In this document: piece after piece, positions 7,092 to 13,588 of the stretch | Numbering within the stretch: position 1 is the first letter of the stretch | Layout: the number at the start of each line of letters is the position of its first letter | Assembly: GCA_034422075.1 (NCBI GenBank) | Contig: DAOUJX010000065.1 | Location: 1 to 16,836 of the forward strand | From: S34-282 sp034422075 | Lineage (GTDB): Bacteria; Chloroflexota; Dehalococcoidia; Lucifugimonadales; Australimonadaceae | DNA: 16,836 nt | Direction of reading: 5' to 3' | Position numbers and translations under genes: made by a program | The notes under the pieces: model-generated | Told to the model about the DNA's origin: nothing | The model's database searches: none | Seen by the model: only the letters and a program-made list of their open reading frames with translations

Positions 7092-7919
7092 ATGGAATCT
7101 GTAATCGACGCATGGCGTGAGCGTATCTTGGCGCACGAGCGCGAGGCGGCAGCAATACGCGGCGGCAGCCATGGACATGGGCATGGACACGTCCATCGCC
7201 GCTTCGGCTATGCCAACAGGCCGCTTGACCCCTTTCGCACCGATGACCCCGTGCTAACTCACCTCCTCGCGAGCCTGGGCACAGAGGCTTCCGTGCTCGA
7301 TGTCGGCGGAGGCGCGGGACGCTATGCGCTGCCACTCGCGACGAGGGCCAAGCACGTGACCGTTATCGAACCATCCGAGGACTCGGTCGAGATGCTCAAG
7401 GCCCGCGCGGCAGAGGCTGGCATCACCAACATCACGGCCGTCAACGAGGGGTGGGAGGACGCGGTGGCGGTGGCGGCGGAGTTGGTGCTCTGCTCGCTGG
7501 TGCTACATCACGTGGCGGACGCCGCGCCATTCGTGGCCAAGTTGCAGGAGCACGCCAAGGGGCGCGTCGTCCTCGTCGAGATGATGGAGACGCCAGGGGC
7601 GGTGGAGATCCCCTTCTACGAGCGCGTGTACGGCTCCGCCCCAACGCCGCTGCCAGGCCTTCCGGACGTTCTCAACGTGCTGTGGGCCATGCGCATCTTC
7701 CCCGACGTTGCGATGCTCGAGCCTGAGGCCCCTGTGGTAGAAGCCGAGCGTGGCGCCGCAATTGAGCACCTGCGCCACAGGCTCTCAGTCGAGGAGGGCA
7801 CGCAGGCGGACGAGCGGTTGCGCGCCGCAGCAGCCGAGTTGCTGGAAGAGACTACCGAGGGTGTCATCGTCCGGGACGTAGGCCCTCGGCGGCAGGCAAT
7901 CATCACGTGGAGGCCGTGA
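7092..7919 (+). CDS. Class I SAM-dependent methyltransferase with His-rich segment
   Basis: A 275-residue protein. Motif I is VLDVGGGAGR at 68-77, followed by an acidic residue after beta-2 (E93 in VIEPS) and LVLHHV near 137-141, the usual methyltransferase layout. The acceptor is unknown. Five histidines alternate with other residues just after the N-terminal helix (H27, H29, H31, H33 and H35), a pattern seen in metal-binding tails. The ATG at 7092 was chosen because the Rossmann fold starts about 65 residues later and a weak GAGG lies about 9 bases upstream; the open frame extends back into the DUF427 gene without supporting features. It closely follows the DUF427 protein, so a shared pathway is plausible but untested. 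Confidence 0.85.
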   Translation: MESVIDAWRERILAHEREAAAIRGGSHGHGHGHVHRRFGYANRPLDPFRTDDPVLTHLLASLGTEASVLDVGGGAGRYALPLATRAKHVTVIEPSEDSVEMLKARAAEAGITNITAVNEGWEDAVAVAAELVLCSLVLHHVADAAPFVAKLQEHAKGRVVLVEMMETPGAVEIPFYERVYGSAPTPLPGLPDVLNVLWAMRIFPDVAMLEPEAPVVEAERGAAIEHLRHRLSVEEGTQADERLRAAAAELLEETTEGVIVRDVGPRRQAIITWRP

Positions 7920-7952
7920 GTAGGCTTCTTCTCATCGCGTGGGATTCTCTCA

Positions 7953-7980
7953 GTCATTCCTGCTAGTGCAGGAATCCGAC
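7953..7980. repeat. GTCATTCC-type dyad repeat
   Basis: A perfect 8-bp stem, ATTCCTGC (7956-7963) with GCAGGAAT (7968-7975), around a TAGT loop and flanked by GTC and CCGAC. It lies just after the methyltransferase stop, between convergent genes, so it may also help terminate transcription. It resembles the dispersed GTCATTCC...GGAATCC dyads common in environmental bacterial genomes. Confidence 0.7.
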
Positions 7981-8033
7981 ACGACGTTCGATAACCGTCG
8001 CACCGCCGAACGCCCGCCCCTCTGGGCGAGGCC

Positions 8034-8067
8034 CCCCACCCCGGCCCTCTCCCTGCAGGAGAGGGAG
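8034..8067. repeat. CCCCACCCC...GGAGAGGG hairpin repeat
   Basis: The stem is CCCTCTCC (8045-8052) with GGAGAGGG (8058-8065), a perfect 8 bp with loop CTGCA, preceded by a C-rich run from 8034. Another small inverted repeat, CGCCC/GGGCG, lies at 8011-8028. The unit sits 23 bases past the stop of the small minus-strand gene and could end transcription from either side. Confidence 0.65.
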
Positions 8068-8089
8068 CCTTCTCCTCCCAGCCGTGCAC

Positions 8090-8374
8090 CTAGCGCAAGC
8101 GCGCTGCGATCTCTTTGATCCGGGCGACGGCCTCGGCGGACTGGGCAGCGGTGAGGTGCCACCTCTTCCGAGGCGCGGGGCGCGCCGTCAAATAGTGGTC
8201 GAGTGCTGACCAGGCGCGCGCCTCGGCCTCTGGGGTCATAGCGCCCAGGGAGGCAGGGATGTACTTCGTCAAGACCCGCTGTATGCCGAGCGCGCGCTCT
8301 GAGGGGTCTGCAATGGCCTCAAGGGCAGCGTCAACTTCCAACACGAGCCAATCGGGCCAGGACTCAGCGGTCAT
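8090..8374 (-). CDS. Small hypothetical protein
   Basis: A 94-residue protein not assigned to a known family. It is Ala/Arg/Leu-rich and predicted largely helical: an acidic first half (ESWPDWLVLEVDAALEAIADP), then a basic stretch APRKRW near 72-77 and a closing amphipathic helix. No signal peptide or membrane segment is seen. The start at 8374 has AGGA about 8 bases upstream; the ATG at 8383 lacks a usable ribosome site. The longer open frame to 9223 runs through the MFS gene on the other strand and is rejected. It is divergent from the MFS gene at 8438 with a 63-base gap holding a small inverted repeat. Coding support is moderate: sensible composition, and it fills an otherwise empty slot. 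Confidence 0.55.
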   Translation of the reverse strand: MTAESWPDWLVLEVDAALEAIADPSERALGIQRVLTKYIPASLGAMTPEAEARAWSALDHYLTARPAPRKRWHLTAAQSAEAVARIKEIAARLR

Positions 8375-8392
8375 GCAGGCCATCCTAGCAAG

Positions 8393-8404
8393 CGCGTCAA
8401 CGCG
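8393..8404. promoter_or_regulatory. Inverted repeat in divergent intergenic gap (operator candidate)
   Basis: CGCGT-CA-ACGCG is a perfect 5-bp dyad with a 2-base centre. It sits where the -35 box of the MFS promoter would be (the -10 is at 8421) and 18 bases upstream of the small minus-strand gene. Position suits a repressor or activator site serving both genes; no regulator gene is adjacent. Confidence 0.3.
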
Positions 8405-8420
8405 TGAGGATGGCATCACG

Positions 8421-8426
8421 TACAAT
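8421..8426 (+). promoter_or_regulatory. -10 element of MFS gene
   Basis: TACAAT (5 of 6 match to the -10 consensus) lies 11 bases before the ATG at 8438. Transcription would start only about 5 bases before the start codon, and there is no Shine-Dalgarno, implying a near-leaderless mRNA. No good -35 is visible. Confidence 0.45.
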
Positions 8427-8437
8427 CGGCTCTCTCG

Positions 8438-9742
8438 ATGAGCGCACCCCTCCCTTCTCGCACCACTCGGCCACGCTTCTACTATGGCTGGGTCATCGTA
8501 GCGTCGCTGTTCACCATCAACGTCGCGGTTCACACAAGCGGCATGTTTAGCTTCGGCGTGTTCCTCGTGCCAATGTCCGAGGAATTGGGTGTATCGCGCG
8601 GCGGACTGGGGCTGGGCATCACGGCGCGAATGCTTGCGAGCGGCGTCACGTCCATCGTCATCGGACGGCTGCTGGACCGGCACGGGGCGCGGTTGCTGAT
8701 ACCCGTCGCCGCCACCGTTGGCGGCGTCGCACTGATCGGCATGAACTGGGTGGACAGCCTCTGGCAGTTCATCGCACTGTTCACGTTGGTGGGATTGAGC
8801 GGAGTAACCGCCCCCAACAACCTGCTGACTTCGGTGCCGATTGCCAAGTGGTTCGTGCGCAAGCGGGCGCGGGCCACGGCGTTCGCGGCGGCGGGCCTCG
8901 GTATCGGCGGGGCGCTGTTCGCGCCTATCCACCAGGTGCTCATCGACTCGCTGGGCTGGCGGACGACGTGGGTCATCTCCGGCGTGCTCTTGATGGCCGT
9001 GCTCGTGCCTATCGGCCTGCTGTTCATACGAAGGCAGCCTGAAGACATGGGATTGCAGCCGGACGGCGACCCGGTGCAGGCAGAGGCGGAAGCAGCCACA
9101 GTCCAGCCGCATGCACTGGAGACGAATTGGACGGTGCGCGAGGCAGTGCAGACAGCAACGCTCTGGAAGGTGCTGCTGGTCTACATGCTCATCGCGTTTG
9201 CGCAGGGCGGATACATCGCGCACCGGATAGCGTTCTGGGAGGACCGCGGATTCGGGCGCGGTCTGATTACCTCGTCCTTTGCCCTCGACGCCATCATCTT
9301 CTTCCTGTCGATCCTGACGGCGGGATTCATCCTGGGCCGCTACCCCATTCGCTATGTCGGCGTGGTGGCGATTACGTGCCAGATAGCGGGCATCACGACG
9401 GCGCTGCTGTCCAGCACGACGGGGGCGCTGTTCCTATCGGCGGTTGCGACAGGGCTGGGGGCGGGAACGGCCATGGTGATACAGGTGCATATCTGGCCGA
9501 CTTACTTCGGACGAGCGTTTGTTGGGTCGATTCGCGGCATCGTGCTGCCCACGACACTGGTAGGCCAGGCGCTCGGTGCGCCGGTGTACGGCTTTGCGTG
9601 GGCGGCAGCAGGCGAGAGCTACCTGCCTATCTTCTGGGCGTCAAGCGTGCTCATGGTGTTCGCGGCGCTGCTGCTCGCCTCTTCGCGACCGCCGCAAAGG
9701 AGCGCTCACCAGAGCGACACCTTGCCGTACTCGCCGTCGTAG
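8438..9742 (+). CDS. MFS transporter, monocarboxylate/oxalate-formate-like
   Basis: A 434-residue, 12-helix major facilitator. It opens with RPRFYYGWVIVAS, the N-terminal signature common in the bacterial MCT-like/OFA group, and has motif A as GRLLDRHGAR (76-85). A hydrophilic loop of about 40 residues near 205-245 separates the two halves. These relatives usually move small organic anions, so a carboxylate substrate is a reasonable guess, but nothing nearby fixes it. The start is ATG at 8438 with no Shine-Dalgarno and a -10 hexamer very close. The last 37 bases overlap, tail to tail, the end of the endonuclease Q gene on the other strand. Confidence 0.88.
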   Translation: MSAPLPSRTTRPRFYYGWVIVASLFTINVAVHTSGMFSFGVFLVPMSEELGVSRGGLGLGITARMLASGVTSIVIGRLLDRHGARLLIPVAATVGGVALIGMNWVDSLWQFIALFTLVGLSGVTAPNNLLTSVPIAKWFVRKRARATAFAAAGLGIGGALFAPIHQVLIDSLGWRTTWVISGVLLMAVLVPIGLLFIRRQPEDMGLQPDGDPVQAEAEAATVQPHALETNWTVREAVQTATLWKVLLVYMLIAFAQGGYIAHRIAFWEDRGFGRGLITSSFALDAIIFFLSILTAGFILGRYPIRYVGVVAITCQIAGITTALLSSTTGALFLSAVATGLGAGTAMVIQVHIWPTYFGRAFVGSIRGIVLPTTLVGQALGAPVYGFAWAAAGESYLPIFWASSVLMVFAALLLASSRPPQRSAHQSDTLPYSPS

Positions 9743-10929
9743 CCGGGGGTGACGGCAAAGCTGCCGCGGCGCAACCGCGCGACGCCCTCGGCTACACGCT
9801 CGCCCGATGTGCGAGCGATGTCATCGAGGGGTACATCCAGCAGCACCGCGAGCTCGTTGCCGGAAACACGGTCTACGAGCCTGTCGTACGCGGTGGCAAC
9901 CGCCTTGGTGGCAGCTCCCTTCCCTAGCGCCTCGCCAAGCACGTGGGTCAGCGGCACGACATAGCGGAACGGCGGGCGATGCCCGGATGGGTCACGATGC
10001 CAGCCGTCTGCGGAGTGTGCAACGGCGGAGACACGCCCCGCCAGCGCATCGATGCGGTTGGCGACGCCGACGGTCAGCGCTCGTCCACAGACGGGACACT
10101 GCTCGCCGCGTTCGCGCGTGACGGACGGGGCCTGGCAGACGTTGCACTTGCGATGGCCATCGTAGTGGTATTTGCCCTCGGCGGGGTGCATCTCCAGCGT
10201 CCACGCGACGCCACCCTCGGCAAGCGCGCGCATCAAGCCCCCGTAGGAGAGGTCGGCATCGAACGCCGTCAGTTCGCGGCCCAACCGTTGAGCCGAGTGC
10301 GCATCGGAGAAGGAGACGAGCGTCTTGGCGTCCAGCTCCTCCACGCTCCAGTTCATCGAAGGGTCGCTGGAGAGGCCCGTTTCAAGCGCACGCACCTCTC
10401 TGGCGAGGTCACCGAAACACTCCGCCAGCGAGTCGAACCCGCCTTTGGAGCCATAGACGGAGTACCAGGGCGTCCACGCGTGAGCAGCGACGACGGCGCA
10501 CGCGGGGTCGGCGGATAGCGCCGCCTCGACGACGTCGCGGGCGGTGAGGCGCAGCGTCGGCCGCCCGTCGGAGCCGAGTGCGCCAAACGGGGCGAGCGCC
10601 GCCTGCAGTCGCGCGACGGCATCGAACGACGGCGCGTAGAGGAGCAGATGCACGCGGCGCCCACGTCCGTCCTGGCGATAGACGCACGAGACCTCCGTGC
10701 CAAGCACGAATAGCGGGCGGGCAGTTCCCTTTAGCCGGAAGAGGCCGGAATCACCGTGGGGCTCAAGGTTGTCGGCGAGCTCGTGCGCCCAGGCGGGATG
10801 GGTGAAGTCGCCGCACGCAAGCAGGTCTATGCCCTTCAGCCGCCCCCAATGCGCAAGTGTCGGCAGATCGAGCGCGGGGCTGACGCCCCTCGCAAACCGT
10901 GAGTGCAGATGCAGGTCAGCAGTGAACAC
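9706..10929 (-). CDS. Endonuclease Q-like PHP-domain DNA repair nuclease
   Basis: A 407-residue protein matching the EndoQ family, which nicks DNA 5' of deaminated bases (uracil, hypoxanthine, xanthine) and abasic sites. The PHP domain spans about 1-245 with metal ligands H7 and H9 (DLHLHS), D41 (CGDFTH), E79 (GTEVS), H150 (AHAWTP), and D209 and H211 (SDAHS). It is followed by the telltale HPAEGKYHYDGHRKC and a zinc-finger-like C262-x2-C265...C278-x2-C281, then a helical C-terminal domain. A GTG start at 10929 fits because the PHP strand begins at once; the frame is open back to 11082 but would overlap the upstream gene. No Shine-Dalgarno is seen; a TATATC (minus, 10938-10943) ends 8 bases before the GTG. 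It follows the DDN-family gene by 40 bases. Confidence 0.88.
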   Translation of the reverse strand: MFTADLHLHSRFARGVSPALDLPTLAHWGRLKGIDLLACGDFTHPAWAHELADNLEPHGDSGLFRLKGTARPLFVLGTEVSCVYRQDGRGRRVHLLLYAPSFDAVARLQAALAPFGALGSDGRPTLRLTARDVVEAALSADPACAVVAAHAWTPWYSVYGSKGGFDSLAECFGDLAREVRALETGLSSDPSMNWSVEELDAKTLVSFSDAHSAQRLGRELTAFDADLSYGGLMRALAEGGVAWTLEMHPAEGKYHYDGHRKCNVCQAPSVTRERGEQCPVCGRALTVGVANRIDALAGRVSAVAHSADGWHRDPSGHRPPFRYVVPLTHVLGEALGKGAATKAVATAYDRLVDRVSGNELAVLLDVPLDDIARTSGERVAEGVARLRRGSFAVTPGYDGEYGKVSLW

Positions 10930-10969
10930 AGCCAGAGGATATAGGTTGTGAGGGGGACCACGCGGTCCT

Positions 10970-11407
10970 CTAGATGCGGCGGAGCGCGACGACGGGGATC
11001 GGGCGAGCGGTGCCGGCACGGTACCTGCCGAAGCGCGGGCTCTGCCTAACCACCTTGTCGAACAGCGCGGTGCGCTCCTCACCTTGGGTTATGCGAGCCT
11101 CGGCGTCGAAGCGTCCGCCGTCAGCCTCGACCGAAACCACAGGTGCAGCCTCAATGTTGAGGTACCACGCCGGGTGCCGGTCCCGACCGTAATTCGAACC
11201 GATGACGATGAGGTCGCCAGACTCTTCGAATTGGAAGTACATCAACGGCGACGACCGCCGCTTCCCGCTCCTGCGTCCCCTGGTGACGAGGATGAGGACG
11301 CCTTGGCCTTCCAGGCGCCCCAGAAGGCGGCCACCGGATAGGCGGAACAGGAGCTTATGGATCGGGACGAAGAACCAGCTGATGATGAGGCGCTTGTAGG
11401 TCGGCAA
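10970..11407 (-). CDS. DDN/DUF385-family (deazaflavin F420-type) nitroreductase-like protein
   Basis: A 145-residue, split-beta-barrel protein of the deazaflavin-dependent reductase family, which in characterised members uses F420H2 to reduce quinones or nitro compounds. Diagnostic blocks are LVTRGRRSGKRRSSPLMYF (about 37-55) and the strongly conserved SNYGRDRHPAWYLNIEAAP. The N-terminal LIISWFFVPIHKLLFRLSGG resembles the membrane-leaning helix of Ddn. I chose the TTG at 11407 because GGGAG (minus, 11413-11417) lies 5 bases upstream; an ATG at 11470 would add about 20 unconserved residues and reach into the ilvB promoter. It is probably co-transcribed with endonuclease Q. If correct, the host makes or imports F420, although some family members bind FMN or heme instead. 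Confidence 0.82.
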   Translation of the reverse strand: MPTYKRLIISWFFVPIHKLLFRLSGGRLLGRLEGQGVLILVTRGRRSGKRRSSPLMYFQFEESGDLIVIGSNYGRDRHPAWYLNIEAAPVVSVEADGGRFDAEARITQGEERTALFDKVVRQSPRFGRYRAGTARPIPVVALRRI

Positions 11408-11423
11408 AGCTGCTCCCTGCCAG

Positions 11424-11429
11424 ATGCTA
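11424..11429 (-). promoter_or_regulatory. Possible -10 element of the DDN-endoQ operon
   Basis: Minus-strand TAGCAT within GATGTAGCAT, 16 bases upstream of the proposed TTG start. The identical 10-mer precedes the alpha/beta hydrolase. Without a recognisable -35 this is weak. Confidence 0.25.
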
Positions 11430-11463
11430 CATCCAAGAGCGCTTGGCCGCGCACTGCGCTTCA

Positions 11464-11493
11464 TTGACACGTGCAGCGTGTGAGTGGTACGCT
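11464..11493 (+). promoter_or_regulatory. Sigma-70-type promoter of ilvB
   Basis: A perfect TTGACA (11464-11469) and TACGCT (11488-11493) are separated by 18 bases, so transcription should start near 11500, about 64 bases before the ilvB ATG. A small inverted repeat (ACACG-TGCAG-CGTGT, 11467-11481) overlaps the -35 and spacer and could bind a regulator. Confidence 0.7.
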
Positions 11494-11519
11494 GCAGCAG
11501 TCTACGGCCACGAAAACGG

Positions 11520-11553
11520 GCTCGCCCAAGTATCGGGGCGGGCTATTTCTTTA
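11520..11553 (+). terminator. Intrinsic terminator (attenuator candidate) in the ilvB leader
   Basis: GCTCGCCC (11520-11527) pairs with GGGCGGGC (11536-11543) with one G-T wobble and an 8-base loop, followed at once by TATTTCTTTA (7 T in 10). It sits between the ilvB promoter and its ATG, so ilvB transcripts must pass it. This is the layout of transcription attenuation, long known for branched-chain amino-acid operons. I see no leader peptide rich in Leu/Val/Ile codons and no T-box in the roughly 20 bases before the hairpin. Confidence 0.6.
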
Positions 11554-11563
11554 CGGTGCCACC

Positions 11564-13294
11564 ATGCAGATGTCGGGCGCACGAATCGTTTGCGAGACGC
11601 TCCTGCGCGAGGCCGTCGACGTCGCGTTCGGGATACCCGGCGGCGCTATCCTCCCCTTCTACGACGCGCTCTGGCACTACCCCGACATTCGCCACGTGCT
11701 GATGCGCCACGAGCAGGCTGCTGCGCACGCCGCCGAGGCGTACGCGCGCGTTACGGGGCGTGTCGGCGTGTGTATCGCGACCTCCGGCCCGGGTGCGACC
11801 AACCTCATTACCGGCCTGACTGCGGCCAAGATGGACTCCACCCCCGTCGTCGCCATCACAGGCCAGGTGGCGCGCCCATTCCTCGGCACCGAGGCCTTCC
11901 AGGAGTGCGCGACGGTCGAGATGGCGACACCTGTCGTCAAGAAGGCGTTCCTCGTCATGGACCCGAGCGAAATCGCAGCGCGGTTGCACGAGGCATTCCA
12001 GATAGCGCAGGAAGGCCGGCCCGGGCCCGTCATCGTCGACCTGCCGAAGGACGTGCAGGCGGAGGAGACCGAGTACCGCGACGACACGTCGGTCGCGCTG
12101 AGCGCCGGTGCCCATACGCTTGACGGCAGCGCCGTGGCGGAGGCGGCGGCACTGCTTAACGCGGCGGAGCGTCCGCTGATCGTCGCGGGCAACGGCGTCC
12201 ACGTCGCCGGGGCCGCGGGCGAACTGCGCGCGCTTGCAGAGCGCGCCGGCATCCCCGTCGTCAACACACTGCACGGCACGGGTGCAATCCCCGCCCACCA
12301 CTACCTTGCCCAGGGCATGCTGGGGATGCACGGAATGTACTGGTCGAATATCGCCACCGTGGAGGCAGACGTCATCCTCGGAGTGGGCGCACGATTCGAC
12401 GATCGGGTCATCGGCCGCCCCGGGACATTCGGGCCAGAAGCCAAGGTCATCAAGATAGACATCGAACCTGAGCATATACAAAAGAACGTACCTGCCCACC
12501 TCGGCATCGTGGCGGACGCAAAGACGGCGCTCAGCGCACTGTTGCCCCTCGTCCGCCACAACGAGCACGGGCGCTGGCTGACCCGGCTTGGTGACCTGCG
12601 CAGGCGCCACCCGAGCAGGTCCATACCGGAGAGCGACGTCATAACCCCCCAAGAGGTGCTGGTGGAGCTGGACGCCCTGCTGCAGGATGTCCACGATCCC
12701 ATCATCATCACCGGCGTCGGACAGCACCAGATGTGGGCGGCGCAGTTCGTCCACCTGGCGTCCCCCCGTTCGTTCGTGACTTCAGGAGGGCTTGGGGTCA
12801 TGGGATTCGAGGTGCCGGCGGCCATCGGCGCGCAAGCAGGCCGGCCCGACGCGAGCGTATGGAGCATCGCTGGCGACGGCGGCTTTCAAATGACGCTGCA
12901 AGAGCTTGCGACCATCTCGCAGGAGCGGATGCCCATCAAATTCGTCATCATCAACAACGAGTACCTGGGCATGGTGCGGCAGTGGCAGGAGTCGTTCTAC
13001 CAGCACCACTACAAGGCGGTATCGCTCAGCGGCCCTGACTACGTCAAACTGTGCGAGGCGTACGGCATCGCGGCGCGCAAGGTGACGGAGAAGGCCGAGG
13101 TCGGCGAGGCGCTGCGCGAGGCGGCCTCGCACAACGGGCCGTTCTTGCTGGACGTTCGCGTAGCGCCAGAGGAGAACGTCTACCCCATGGTTCCCCCGGG
13201 CGCTTCGCTCGCGGAGACGGTGGAGGACCCGCGCATAGTCCACCGCCGCCAGGCCGTGGTGTCCGCGCCCGAAGGCACCGTCAGCTACCCGTAG
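11564..13294 (+). CDS. ilvB: Acetolactate synthase, large (catalytic) subunit
   Basis: ThDP-dependent enzyme that joins two pyruvates (or pyruvate and 2-oxobutyrate), the first common step of valine, leucine and isoleucine synthesis. It has 576 residues in the standard three-domain layout: ThDP-pyrimidine domain with FGIPGGAILPFYDAL and catalytic E50 (RHEQAAAHAAEAYAR), central FAD-type domain, and ThDP-pyrophosphate domain with GDGG at 437-440 and NN at 464-465. MVRQWQESFY carries the Trp (W474) characteristic of true acetolactate synthases rather than glyoxylate carboligase or oxalyl-CoA decarboxylase. Start: ATG at 11564 gives the usual short MQMSGARIV N-terminus; the frame stays open to a GTG at 11471, but that lies upstream of the promoter -10. 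No regulatory subunit (ilvN) or ilvC follows, so the small subunit must be elsewhere or absent. Confidence 0.94.
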   Translation: MQMSGARIVCETLLREAVDVAFGIPGGAILPFYDALWHYPDIRHVLMRHEQAAAHAAEAYARVTGRVGVCIATSGPGATNLITGLTAAKMDSTPVVAITGQVARPFLGTEAFQECATVEMATPVVKKAFLVMDPSEIAARLHEAFQIAQEGRPGPVIVDLPKDVQAEETEYRDDTSVALSAGAHTLDGSAVAEAAALLNAAERPLIVAGNGVHVAGAAGELRALAERAGIPVVNTLHGTGAIPAHHYLAQGMLGMHGMYWSNIATVEADVILGVGARFDDRVIGRPGTFGPEAKVIKIDIEPEHIQKNVPAHLGIVADAKTALSALLPLVRHNEHGRWLTRLGDLRRRHPSRSIPESDVITPQEVLVELDALLQDVHDPIIITGVGQHQMWAAQFVHLASPRSFVTSGGLGVMGFEVPAAIGAQAGRPDASVWSIAGDGGFQMTLQELATISQERMPIKFVIINNEYLGMVRQWQESFYQHHYKAVSLSGPDYVKLCEAYGIAARKVTEKAEVGEALREAASHNGPFLLDVRVAPEENVYPMVPPGASLAETVEDPRIVHRRQAVVSAPEGTVSYP

Positions 13295-13311
13295 CCCTCC
13301 CTCCCGTCTTC

Positions 13312-13337
13312 GTCATGCCTGCGAAGGCGGGCATCCA
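13312..13337. repeat. GTCATTCC-type dyad repeat
   Basis: ATGCCTGC (13315-13322) pairs with GCGGGCAT (13327-13334) with one G-T wobble around a GAAG loop, flanked by GTC and CCA. It begins 18 bases after the ilvB stop and belongs to the same family as 7953-7980. Confidence 0.65.
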
Positions 13338-13385
13338 TACCGCCGCGCACGAATGGCGCAGGCCCCCTAGCCCTCAGGCCAGAAG

Positions 13386-13424
13386 CCCTCACCCCTGCCC
13401 CTTCCCGCTTGAAGGGGGTAGGAG
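13386..13424. repeat. CCCTCACCCC...GAAGGGG hairpin repeat
   Basis: The stem is CCCCTTC (13398-13404) with GAAGGGG (13411-13417) around a 6-base loop, preceded by CCCTCACCCCTG. Same family as the units at 6127 and 8034. It ends 12 bases before the promoter of the next gene. Confidence 0.65.
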
Positions 13425-13435
13425 CGCCCAGAGGT

Positions 13436-13464
13436 TTGACACGCGCAGTGGGTGCGCCTATGGT
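13436..13464 (+). promoter_or_regulatory. Sigma-70-type promoter of the MBL-fold gene
   Basis: Perfect TTGACA (13436-13441) and TATGGT (13459-13464) with 17-base spacing. Transcription would begin near 13471, leaving a leader of about 118 bases before the GTG at 13589. The leader contains two short dyads, ACTCCC/GGGAGT and CCGCT/AGCGG, but no ATG-started peptide or riboswitch I recognise. Confidence 0.6.
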
Positions 13465-13588
13465 TGGGCGGCGTACTCCCTTCTCGATTCGGCGCTGGGA
13501 GTCTTTGCCCGCTGCGCGGAAGCGGAGTGGGCTATCTATTTCAGTCCGTCACACTTTGCACGCCGCACTGCGGCGGAGGAGGCTTACT

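Noticed and set aside
7953..8067. CRISPR-like repeats
   Set aside because: Only single copies of two different dyads are present, with no regularly spaced identical repeats or cas genes.
8375..9223. Long minus-strand open frame extending the small hypothetical gene upstream
   Set aside because: It lies antisense to the MFS gene; its composition (His/Arg/Gln-rich) is that of a GC-rich shadow frame, and only the last 94 residues look protein-like.
11471..11563. GTG-started extension of ilvB
   Set aside because: It begins inside the promoter, upstream of the -10, so it would not be transcribed from it; homologues start near the MQMSGA sequence.
11543..12754. 403-residue minus-strand open frame within ilvB
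   Set aside because: Fully antisense to a clear acetolactate synthase; no motif or ribosome site supports it.
13409..13588. 60-residue extension of the MBL-fold protein
   Set aside because: It starts in the hairpin repeat and crosses the TTGACA/TATGGT promoter; GTG 13589 has a near-perfect ribosome site and fits the family N-terminus.
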